Of a DNA stretch of 5,574 bases, positions 1-5,117 are shown piece by piece; within the stretch, counting starts at the first letter, position 1, and each line of letters starts with the position of its first letter. Where the stretch lies: positions 1 through 5,574 of the forward strand of contig CAAFQT010000178.1 of the NCBI GenBank assembly GCA_900765185.1, given 5' to 3'. The notes beneath the pieces are model-generated. The model had not been told where the DNA came from and did no database searches. It saw only the letters and a list, made by a program, of their open reading frames with translations. The stretch is from an uncultured Collinsella sp. Lineage in GTDB: Bacteria > Actinomycetota > Coriobacteriia > Coriobacteriales > Coriobacteriaceae. Made by a program: the position numbers and the translations under genes.

Positions 1-20
1 GACGTGTGCTCTTCCGATCT
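1..20 (+). other. Illumina adapter remnant (not genomic)
   Basis: The first 20 bases, GACGTGTGCTCTTCCGATCT, are identical to the 3' end of the Illumina TruSeq read-2 adapter/primer sequence. They include the terminal GATCT at the ligation junction. Genomic sequence therefore starts at base 21. An open frame can be read into the adapter from a GTG at base 6, but the first five residues it would give (MLFRS) are artefactual and should not be part of any gene model. Confidence 0.96.
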
Positions 21-1193
21 GAGGCTGAGGTCGTGATCATTCGCCTGATGGGCGCCGAGTTCCGCTATGGCGTGGAGGTCGGCCGTGACGTGACGCTCGA
101 TGAGCTGCGCGAGCAGGGCTTTAAGGCCTTCTACGTTGCCATCGGCTGCCAGGGCGGCCGCCTTGCCGGCATTCCGGGTGAGGATGCCGAGGACGTGACC
201 GTGGCCGTCGACTTCCTTCGCGAGGTTAACAGCGGCAAGATCGATTCCCTGTCCGGCCGCACCATTGTGGTGGGCGGCGGCAACGTGGCCATCGACGTTG
301 CCCGCAACGCCTGCCGTCTGGGTTCCGAGCACGTTGAGATGTTCTGCCTGGAGAGCGAGGCCCAGATGCCCGCCAGCGAGGAGGAGCGTCGCGAGGCCGT
401 TGAGGACGGCGCTCACATCAGCTGCGGCTGGGGCCCCAAGGAGGTTCACCTGGACGAGGCCGGTCGCGTATGTGGCATCACCTTTAAGCGCTGCACGCGC
501 GTCTTTGACGACGAGGGCCGTTTTGCGCCTGAGTACGATGAGAACGATCTGCGTCGTGTCGATGCCGACCGCGTGGTCATGTCGATTGGCCAGTCCATTG
601 TGTGGGGCGACCTGCTGGCTGGCTCCAAAGTGGAGCTTGGTCGTGGCCAGGGTGCCCTTGCCGATCCCCAGACCTACCAGACCGCCGAGCCCGATATCTT
701 TGTGGGCGGCGACGTCTATACCGGTCCGAGCTTTGCCATCGATGCCATCGCCGCCGGTCACGAGGCCGCCGTGTCCATCCATCGCTTTGTGCAGCCGGGA
801 TCCACGCTCACCATCGGCCGCAACCAGCGCCGCTACACCGCGCTCGACCGCGACGATGTCGTGATTGAGAGCTACGACAACGCGAGCCGCGAGGTTGCCC
901 ACGTGGACCGCGAGCGCGAGAAGGCTGCGCCGTTTAGCGAGTATGTCGAGACCTTTACCGAAGAGCAGGTGCGCGCCGAGACCGCCCGCTGCCTGGGTTG
1001 CGGTGCCTCGATCGTCGACCCTAACAAATGCATCGGTTGCGGCCTGTGCACCACCAAGTGCGCGTTTGACGCCATCCATCTGGACCGCGATCGCCCCGAG
1101 TGCTCAACGATGGTCAAATACGAGCAAAAGCTCCCGAGCCTGGGCAAGTATGCTTTAAAGCGCGCCATCAAGATCAAATTTGGTCGCAAGTAA
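21..1193 (+). CDS. FAD/NAD(P)-binding oxidoreductase, GltD-like, with C-terminal 4Fe-4S segment (5'-partial)
   Basis: This is the C-terminal 390 residues of a pyridine-nucleotide-dependent flavoprotein of the glutamate-synthase small-subunit (GltD/NfnB-like) superfamily; the start lies beyond the contig edge. Counting from base 6, seen features are: a nucleotide-binding GGGNVA motif at residues 90-95; the LESEAQMPASEEE stretch (115-127), typical of GltD-like proteins after the second Rossmann strand; and a C-terminal FAD-contact motif (FVGGDVYTGPSFAIDAIAAG, 232-251). A cysteine-rich tail follows, with Cys329 and Cys332 and then Cys342-x2-Cys345-x2-Cys348-x3-Cys352, the ferredoxin 4Fe-4S pattern. 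The family moves electrons between NAD(P)H, FAD and iron-sulfur centres in the cytoplasm. The partner and exact reaction cannot be read from this fragment. hypA lies 197 bases downstream on the same strand, suggesting a link to hydrogen or ferredoxin metabolism (inference). Annotation as glutamate synthase small subunit is possible, but the terminal ferredoxin-like segment argues against a classical GltD. Confidence 0.88.
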   Translation, partial: EAEVVIIRLMGAEFRYGVEVGRDVTLDELREQGFKAFYVAIGCQGGRLAGIPGEDAEDVTVAVDFLREVNSGKIDSLSGRTIVVGGGNVAIDVARNACRLGSEHVEMFCLESEAQMPASEEERREAVEDGAHISCGWGPKEVHLDEAGRVCGITFKRCTRVFDDEGRFAPEYDENDLRRVDADRVVMSIGQSIVWGDLLAGSKVELGRGQGALADPQTYQTAEPDIFVGGDVYTGPSFAIDAIAAGHEAAVSIHRFVQPGSTLTIGRNQRRYTALDRDDVVIESYDNASREVAHVDREREKAAPFSEYVETFTEEQVRAETARCLGCGASIVDPNKCIGCGLCTTKCAFDAIHLDRDRPECSTMVKYEQKLPSLGKYALKRAIKIKFGRK

Positions 1194-1200
1194 TGAGGTT

Positions 1201-1222
1201 CCGCCGTTCTAACGAACGGCGG
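1201..1222 (+). terminator. Perfect 9-bp hairpin after the oxidoreductase gene
   Basis: CCGCCGTTC (1201-1209) is exactly complementary to GAACGGCGG (1214-1222) around a TAAC loop, starting 8 bases past the TAA stop. There is no T-tract after it (the next bases are CACTGCC), so it is not a canonical intrinsic terminator. It may stabilise the mRNA 3' end or act together with the larger fold just downstream. Confidence 0.5.
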
Positions 1223-1273
1223 CACTGCCGACGCTGCGCGGCGCCCAAGCACCCCATCTTGCCCCTCAACTTC

Positions 1274-1309
1274 GGCGCCGCGGGCAAAAGCCCAGCGGAC
1301 GCCTTGTTT
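1274..1309 (+). terminator. GC-rich hairpin with short T-rich tail, candidate intrinsic terminator
   Basis: GGCG-CCGC-GGGC (1274-1285) pairs with GCCC-GCGG-CGCC (1290-1303) around an AAAA loop: 12 base pairs with two single bulged A residues (1294 and 1299). The bases that follow, TTGTTT (1304-1309), form a modest U-rich tract. This would end transcription of the oxidoreductase gene before hypA. A flanking 7-bp complementarity (1259-1265 with 1311-1317) encloses it, so it may instead be the tip of a larger structured RNA. The tract is short, so termination is only moderately supported. Confidence 0.42.
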
Positions 1310-1376
1310 CGGGGCAACCTGGGGCACCTGGATCGCCGCTCGCTGACGTTTGGCTGACATCGCATCAACCGTTGTT

Positions 1377-1382
1377 GAAAGG
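1377..1382 (+). promoter_or_regulatory. Ribosome binding site of hypA (supports TTG start)
   Basis: GAAAGG lies 8 bases before the TTG at 1391. It fixes the start there and so places the conserved His-Glu immediately after the initiator. A small hairpin (TCAAC 1365-1369 with GTTGA 1374-1378, loop CGTT) overlaps the first two bases of this site and could lower translation. That last point is inference. Confidence 0.55.
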
Positions 1383-1390
1383 TTTCTACC

Positions 1391-1828
1391 TTGCATGAAT
1401 TGGGAATCGTTTACCACATCATTCGCGATGTCGAGAATGTAGCGCGCGCTCATGGCGTGCGTCGCGTTTCGAGCGTAACGTTGCTGTTGGGCGAGGTCTC
1501 GGGCGTCGTTCCCGACTTGCTGCTCGACGCTTGGCGCTGGGCTGCAGATAAAAAGCCCATCACCGAGGGCGCGGAGCTTATCGTGGAGCCCGTCGAGGCC
1601 GTGACGCATTGCGAGGTATGCGGCCGCGACTACGCGACGGTCGAGCATGGCAAGACCTGCCCCCATTGCGGTAGCGGCGAGACATACCTGCTGCAGGGCC
1701 AAGAGGTCATGATCAAGCAGATCGAGACCCCCGACGAGGACCCGGCGGCCACCGAGCCCGATGGCCCCGTCGCTCCCGCCGACACCCCCGACGCCGTCGA
1801 CGCCGCCAACCCCCTCCGCATCGTCTAG
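1391..1828 (+). CDS. hypA: Hydrogenase maturation nickel metallochaperone HypA
   Basis: HypA delivers nickel, with HypB, to the large subunit of [NiFe]-hydrogenases during cofactor assembly in the cytoplasm. The protein opens with MHELG: the free N-terminus, His2 and Glu3 form the family's nickel site, which makes the TTG at 1391 the right start. A structural zinc site is visible as Cys74-x2-Cys77 and Cys90-x2-Cys93 (HCEVCG and TCPHCG). The conserved core ends near residue 111 (VMIKQIE). The protein is 145 residues long, whereas HypA proteins are usually about 113-120. The extra 30 or so residues are rich in Pro, Ala, Asp and Glu and look disordered. No hypB or hydrogenase structural gene lies nearby in this window. 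The upstream neighbour is an iron-sulfur flavoprotein, and a palindromic terminator-like element follows 11 bases after the stop codon. Confidence 0.95.
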   Translation: MHELGIVYHIIRDVENVARAHGVRRVSSVTLLLGEVSGVVPDLLLDAWRWAADKKPITEGAELIVEPVEAVTHCEVCGRDYATVEHGKTCPHCGSGETYLLQGQEVMIKQIETPDEDPAATEPDGPVAPADTPDAVDAANPLRIV

Positions 1829-1839
1829 GATCCCCTATA

Positions 1840-1911
1840 AGTTGCGGTGAAATAGTTCCTAAATCCAGCCTTCTGGCTCTTAAACAAGAACTATTCCACC
1901 GCAACTATTTT
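1840..1911 (+). terminator. Long palindromic element / terminator downstream of hypA
   Basis: GTTGCGGTGAAATAGTTC (1841-1858) is complementary to GAACTATTCCACCGCAAC (1888-1905) with a single A/C mismatch in 18 positions, and A1840-T1906 adds a pair. The 29-base loop contains its own small hairpin (AGCC-TTCT-GGCT). The right arm is followed by TATTTT (1906-1911). It sits 11 bases after the hypA stop, so it probably terminates hypA transcription. The long, near-perfect arms and structured loop also resemble a dispersed palindromic repeat. Whether it is repeated elsewhere cannot be seen from one window. Confidence 0.62.
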
Positions 1912-1934
1912 GAGTGGTTTCGTAGACCATAAGT

Positions 1935-2073
1935 CACGAAAAAAGTCAAGCCATGTCTGTTTAAACAAAATGGCGGCAGTACAAGCGCATTCGCGCTTGC
2001 CTAAAATCGATATTAATGAACAGCCTGCTTGTATCTGTAAAAGGCATGGCTTGATGAGCGACGCCTTGTCGTG
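1935..2073 (+). other. Non-coding block with nested inverted repeats (candidate structured RNA or palindromic repeat)
   Basis: This lies in the 405-base gap between hypA and the PTS operon, where I find no credible gene. TCAAGCCATG (1946-1955) pairs perfectly with CATGGCTTGA (2045-2054); wobble and Watson-Crick extensions bring the stem to 14 bp (1945-1958 with 2042-2055). Inside it, CAAGCGC-ATTC-GCGCTTG (1982-1999) forms a perfect 7-bp hairpin. TACAAGC (1980-1986) can alternatively pair with GCTTGTA (2027-2033), so the two inner folds exclude each other. Outside, CACGA (1935-1939) matches TCGTG (2069-2073), competing with a small CGAC/GTCG hairpin (2059-2071). I recognise no known riboswitch or ncRNA family. 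It could be a cis-acting leader if transcription starts upstream, a small RNA, or a dispersed repeat. Confidence 0.4.
1959..1969 (+). repeat. Direct repeat GTTTAAACAAA, copy 1
   Basis: An 11-base direct repeat, GTTTAAACAAA, that contains the 8-bp palindrome GTTTAAAC. Copy 2 is at 2122-2132, 163 bases away. The shorter core TTAAACAA also occurs at 1880-1887 in the loop of the hypA-distal palindrome. It could be an operator half of a regulator of the downstream PTS operon, or simply AT-rich coincidence. Confidence 0.35.
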
Positions 2074-2121
2074 TAATGAGTCAAAAAGCAGTAACGTAAT
2101 CAATTTGTAACAAACTTAGAC

Positions 2122-2132
2122 GTTTAAACAAA
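2122..2132 (+). repeat. Direct repeat GTTTAAACAAA, copy 2
   Basis: Identical to 1959-1969. It lies 25 bases upstream of the candidate -10 box of the manXYZ operon, a position from which a bound protein could influence the promoter (inference). Confidence 0.35.
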
Positions 2133-2157
2133 TAATCCAACCTTTTGCGAATTTAGC

Positions 2158-2163
2158 TATAAT
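2158..2163 (+). promoter_or_regulatory. Candidate -10 box for the manXYZ operon
   Basis: A perfect TATAAT at 2158-2163 sits in the AT-rich gap about 70 bases before the manX start and would give a leader of roughly 60 bases. No good -35 hexamer is found at 15-19 bases upstream and no extended -10 TG is present, so the promoter would be weak or activator-dependent. A second, poorer -10-like TATACT is at 2181-2186. Confidence 0.42.
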
Positions 2164-2220
2164 TCCACAATCCAAACAGGTATACTCCCTTCATGTCGTG
2201 TAGGAAATACGTAGACAAAA

Positions 2221-2226
2221 AGGAGG
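2221..2226 (+). promoter_or_regulatory. Ribosome binding site of manX (selects the ATG start)
   Basis: AGGAGG at 2221-2226, within AAAAAGGAGG, is a full anti-Shine-Dalgarno match. It is 7 bases from the ATG at 2234 but only 4 from the in-frame GTG at 2231, so ATG is the better start. It also gives the family-typical N-terminus MVSIVLASHG. Confidence 0.8.
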
Positions 2227-2233
2227 TTATGTG

Positions 2234-3223
2234 ATGGTAAGTATTGTTCTTGCTAGCCACGGGGACTTGGCAGCTGGAATCAAGCAGACGGGCTCGATGG
2301 TCTTTGGCGATCAGCCGTCTGTTGCCGTGGTCTCGCTCGAGCCGAGCATGGGCCCCGACGACTTCCGTGCCAAGGTCGAGGAAGCAGTCGCTTCCTTCGA
2401 GGACCAGGAGCAGGTGCTCTTCCTCGTTGATCTGTGGGGCGGCACGCCGTTCAACCAGATCAGCGGGCTCATCGAGGGCCACGATTCCTGGGCTATCGTC
2501 ACCGGTGTCAACCTGCCTATGCTCATCGAGGCATATTCGCAGCGCTTTGACGCAAAGAACACTGCACATGCGATCGCAAAACATCTCGTGACTGAGGCTA
2601 AGGCTGGCGTGCGCGTCAAGCCCGAGTCTCTGGAGCCCGAGGAGAAGAAGCCGGCTGCGGCCGCCGCTGCTCCTGCAGGCGCCATCCCTCCGGGAACGGT
2701 CATCGGCGACGGGCACATCAAGATTGCCCACGTCCGTATCGACACCCGTCTGCTTCATGGTCAGGTGGCCACCACGTGGACCAAGCAGATCAACCCCAAC
2801 CGCATCATCGTGGTTTCCGACGGCGTTGCTCACGACGAGCTCCGCAAGACCATGATCGAGCAGGCTGCCCCTCCGGGAGTCCATGCCAACGTCGTGCCCA
2901 TCAAGAAGATGGCCGAGGTCGTCAAGGACACGCGCTTTGGTGACACCAAGGCCATGCTGCTCTTTGAGAACCCGCAGGATCTGCTCAAGGCCATCGAGGC
3001 CGGTGTCGACATCAAGGAAGTCAACATCGGTTCCATGGCTCACTCCAAGGGCAAGGTCGTCGTCACCAACGCCGTCGCTATGGGCGATGACGACGTCAAG
3101 ACTCTCGAGGCCCTCAAGGCCAAGGGCGTCAAGTTCGAGGTCCGCAAGGTTCCTTCGGATTCCTCCGAGGATCTCGACGCCATGTTGAAGAAAGCTAAGG
3201 CCGAACTGGCCGCTCAAGCATAG
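2234..3223 (+). CDS. manX: PTS mannose-family transporter subunit EIIAB
   Basis: This is the cytoplasmic phosphotransfer subunit of a mannose-family sugar PTS. It takes phosphate from HPr on its IIA domain, passes it to the IIB domain and then to the sugar carried by EIIC/EIID. The IIA domain (about residues 1-130) begins MVSIVLASHG, with His9 as the phosphorylation site (His10 in E. coli ManX), and contains DLWGGTPFN (66-74) with the conserved acidic residue near the active site. A charged and then Ala/Pro-rich linker (about 131-158) leads to the IIB domain (about 162-329). That domain has the VRIDTRLLHGQV motif, in which His175 is the second phosphorylation site, the same number as in E. 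coli. The 329-residue length matches the fused EIIAB form. manY follows after 18 bases with its own ribosome binding site. Sugar specificity (mannose, glucose, fructose, amino sugar) cannot be read from sequence; it is named manX by family. Confidence 0.95.
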   Translation: MVSIVLASHGDLAAGIKQTGSMVFGDQPSVAVVSLEPSMGPDDFRAKVEEAVASFEDQEQVLFLVDLWGGTPFNQISGLIEGHDSWAIVTGVNLPMLIEAYSQRFDAKNTAHAIAKHLVTEAKAGVRVKPESLEPEEKKPAAAAAAPAGAIPPGTVIGDGHIKIAHVRIDTRLLHGQVATTWTKQINPNRIIVVSDGVAHDELRKTMIEQAAPPGVHANVVPIKKMAEVVKDTRFGDTKAMLLFENPQDLLKAIEAGVDIKEVNIGSMAHSKGKVVVTNAVAMGDDDVKTLEALKAKGVKFEVRKVPSDSSEDLDAMLKKAKAELAAQA

Positions 3224-3241
3224 TAAAGGAGGGTCCGATAC

Positions 3242-4060
3242 ATGTCTGCAATCACTATTCTGCTTGTTGCGATTGTCGCGTTGCTTGCCGGTATGGAAGG
3301 CATTCTGGATGAGTTCCAGTTCCATCAGCCGCTCGTGGCATGCACGCTTATCGGTCTCGTAACCGGTCACCTTCAGGAGGGCATCCTCCTGGGCGGTTCG
3401 CTCCAGATGATGGCCCTTGGCTGGGCTAACGTCGGCGCCGCCGTCGCGCCTGACGCCGCTCTGGCCTCGGTCGCTTCTTCGATCATCATGGTGCTCGCCC
3501 TCAACGGTGGCGCCACCGATTCGGCCAAGGCCGTTACCGCCGCCATCGCCGTCGCCGTCCCGCTGTCGGTCGCTGGTCTGTTCCTGACCATGATCTGCCG
3601 TACCCTGGCTACCGCTATCGCTCACGCCATGGACGGTTGCGCCGAGAAGGGCGACTTCTCCGGCATCGAGCGCTGGCAGTACGCTGCTATCCTCATGCAG
3701 GGCCTTCGTATCGCCATCCCGGCAGTACTTCTGTGCATCATCCCGGCTGAGGCTGTTACCAACGCGCTTAACGCTATGCCCGACTGGCTGTCCGGCGGCA
3801 TGGCTGTCGGCGGCGGCATGGTCGCTTCCGTCGGTTACGCCATGGTCATCAACATGATGGCCACCAAGGAGACCTGGCCGTTCTTCATCCTCGGCTTTGT
3901 CCTTGCTGCCATCCCTCAGCTCACGCTGATCGCCCTTGGCCTCATCGGCATCTCCCTTGCCCTCATCTACCTTGGCCTTAAGGATCTGGCCAAGCAGGGT
4001 GGCGGCATGGGCGGCGGCTCCGGTGACCCGCTCGGCGACATTCTGAACGATTACGAGTAG
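3242..4060 (+). CDS. manY: PTS mannose/fructose/sorbose-family transporter subunit EIIC
   Basis: An integral membrane permease subunit of the mannose-family PTS; together with EIID it forms the sugar channel in the cytoplasmic membrane. The 272-residue protein starts with a hydrophobic segment (ITILLVAIVALLAG). The family signature GGSLQMMALGWANVGAAVAP is at residues 51-70. Further hydrophobic stretches lie at about 73-90, 96-118, 150-170, 186-207 and 213-247. AAAGGAGGG (3225-3233) precedes the ATG by 8 bases. The C-terminal tail is glycine-rich (GGGMGGGSGDP, about 253-263), probably a flexible cytoplasmic or interface segment. Its stop codon overlaps the ribosome binding site of manZ, indicating a single transcript and coupled translation. 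Length and order (AB, C, D) are the standard arrangement. Confidence 0.95.
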   Translation: MSAITILLVAIVALLAGMEGILDEFQFHQPLVACTLIGLVTGHLQEGILLGGSLQMMALGWANVGAAVAPDAALASVASSIIMVLALNGGATDSAKAVTAAIAVAVPLSVAGLFLTMICRTLATAIAHAMDGCAEKGDFSGIERWQYAAILMQGLRIAIPAVLLCIIPAEAVTNALNAMPDWLSGGMAVGGGMVASVGYAMVINMMATKETWPFFILGFVLAAIPQLTLIALGLIGISLALIYLGLKDLAKQGGGMGGGSGDPLGDILNDYE

Positions 4061-4076
4061 GAGGGGAGTGATACAT

Positions 4077-4997
4077 ATGGCAGAGAACAAGATTCAGCTC
4101 ACCAAGGCTGACCGCAAGAAGGTTTGCTTCCGTCATCAGTTCCTTCAGGGCTCGTGGAACTACGAGCGTATGCAGAACGGCGGCTGGTGCTTCGCAATGA
4201 TCCCTGCGATCAAGAAGCTCTACACCAGCAAGGATGACCAGATTGCCGCTCTTAAGCGCCACCTGGAGTTCTATAACACCCACCCCTATGTTTCCGCCCC
4301 CGTCATTGGCGTTACCCTCGCTCTCGAGGAGGAGCGCGCCAACGGTGCCCCGATTGACGACGTCGCCATTCAGGGCGTCAAGGTCGGTATGATGGGCCCG
4401 CTCGCCGGTGTCGGCGACCCCGCCTTCTGGTTCACCCTTCGCCCGATTCTGGGTGCTCTGGGCGCTTCCCTGGCCCTGTCCGGCAGCATCGCCGGTCCGC
4501 TGCTGTTCTTCTTCGCGTGGAACATCATCCGTTACGCCTTCCTGTGGTACACGCAGGAGTTTGGCTACAAGGTCGGCTCCTCCATCGCCAAGGACCTCTC
4601 CGGCGGTCTGATGGGCAAGGTCACCGAGGGTGCTTCCATCCTGGGTATGTTCATCATCGGCGCCCTGGTCGAGCGCTGGGTGTCCATCTCCTTCACCCCG
4701 GTCGTCTCCAAGGTCACGCAGTCTGCTGGCGCCTTTATCGACTGGGCTAACCTGCCCTCCGGTTCTGAGGGTGTCAAGGAAGCACTGACGATGTATAACT
4801 CCATCGGTGCTAACGCCCTTGATCAGGTGAAGGTCACCACGCTTCAGGCCAACCTCGATCAGCTCATCCCCGGCCTTGCCGCCGTGTGCCTGACCCTGCT
4901 GGTCTGCAAGCTCCTCAAGAAGAAGGTCAGCCCGATCGTCATCATCCTGGCTCTCTTCGCCATCGGCATCATCGGTCGCGTCTGCGGCTTCATGTAA
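4077..4997 (+). CDS. manZ: PTS mannose/fructose/sorbose-family transporter subunit EIID
   Basis: The second membrane component, specific to the mannose PTS family, which completes the EIIC-EIID permease. The 306-residue protein has a basic cytoplasmic N-terminus and FRHQFLQGSWNYERMQNGGW (18-37). NTHPYVSAPVIGVTLALEEE (67-86) and the signature GPLAGVGDPAFW (107-118) are typical of EIID. Hydrophobic spans lie at about 122-156, 185-207 and 263-305, ending at RVCGFM. An in-frame GTG exists at 4068, but it is one base from the ribosome binding site. The ATG at 4077, 10 bases after AGGAGGGG (4059-4066), gives proper spacing and the start MAENKIQLTK. The ribosome binding site overlaps the manY stop. 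In other bacteria the EIIC/EIID pair of this family also serves as a receptor for class IIa bacteriocins; nothing in the sequence tests that here. Confidence 0.95.
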   Translation: MAENKIQLTKADRKKVCFRHQFLQGSWNYERMQNGGWCFAMIPAIKKLYTSKDDQIAALKRHLEFYNTHPYVSAPVIGVTLALEEERANGAPIDDVAIQGVKVGMMGPLAGVGDPAFWFTLRPILGALGASLALSGSIAGPLLFFFAWNIIRYAFLWYTQEFGYKVGSSIAKDLSGGLMGKVTEGASILGMFIIGALVERWVSISFTPVVSKVTQSAGAFIDWANLPSGSEGVKEALTMYNSIGANALDQVKVTTLQANLDQLIPGLAAVCLTLLVCKLLKKKVSPIVIILALFAIGIIGRVCGFM

Positions 4998-5047
4998 GCA
5001 CGTTTCGGCTTAAGACCGAGAATTGCTAGGCAAGGGCTTTTGAGCCA

Positions 5048-5077
5048 TTGAAACGGACCGCACCCGGTGGGTACACT
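5048..5077 (+). promoter_or_regulatory. Candidate promoter for the DUF956 gene, nested in the manZ terminator
   Basis: TTGAAA (5048-5053) and TACACT (5072-5077), 18 bases apart, match the sigma-70 consensus at 5 of 6 and 4 of 6 positions. The spacer is the left arm of the terminator hairpin. Transcription would start near 5084, inside the right arm, giving a leader of about 34 bases before the ATG at 5118. The support is only motif similarity plus the need for a promoter after a strong terminator. Confidence 0.35.
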
Positions 5078-5100
5078 GGATGCGGTCCGATTATTTTATT
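5054..5100 (+). terminator. Strong intrinsic terminator of the manXYZ operon
   Basis: CGGACCGCA (5054-5062) pairs perfectly with TGCGGTCCG (5081-5089). The stem continues past one C/A mismatch with six further pairs (5064-5069 with 5074-5079, one of them G-U) to a GGTA loop. The hairpin is followed at once by ATTATTTTATT, a strong T-rich tract. It starts 57 bases after the manZ stop and should end most PTS transcripts before the DUF956 gene. Confidence 0.88.
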
Positions 5101-5117
5101 TGGAGGGCGAGGCGCGC

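Noticed and set aside
872..1702. A 276-codon minus-strand open frame spanning the end of the flavoprotein gene, the spacer and hypA
   Set aside because: It overlaps two well-supported genes on the other strand, crosses the hairpins and shows no family resemblance; it reads as a shadow of coding sequence.
1910..2110. A 66-codon plus-strand frame (TTG start) in the hypA-manX gap, and a 70-codon minus-strand frame over the same bases
   Set aside because: Neither has a ribosome binding site or a recognisable domain, and codon use is unlike the neighbouring genes. The region is better explained by inverted repeats. A conserved small protein is not fully excluded; conservation of the frame among relatives would decide.
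2231..2233. GTG at 2231 as the manX start
   Set aside because: It is only 4 bases from AGGAGG. The ATG directly after it has 7-base spacing and gives the standard MVSIVLASHG start.
1906..2233. Sigma-54 (-24/-12) promoter, as in LevR/ManR-controlled mannose PTS operons
   Set aside because: I found no GG and GC pair at the required spacing within a TGGCAC...TTGC-like context, and no LevR-type activator gene is present in the window.
4068..4076. GTG at 4068 as the manZ start
   Set aside because: It is one base away from the ribosome binding site AGGAGGGG, too close for initiation; the ATG at 4077 is properly spaced.
2153..4090. A 645-codon open frame on the minus strand opposite manX and manY
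   Set aside because: It lies antisense to two genes with unambiguous PTS motifs. The translation is low-complexity in Asp, Gly, Leu and His with no recognisable domain. Long antisense frames are a usual by-product of GC-rich, strongly codon-biased genes.
5067..5117. N-terminal extension of the DUF956 protein from a TTG at 5067
   Set aside because: That start lies inside the terminator hairpin with no ribosome binding site, and the added residues do not belong to the family. The ATG at 5118 has a good site and gives the usual length.
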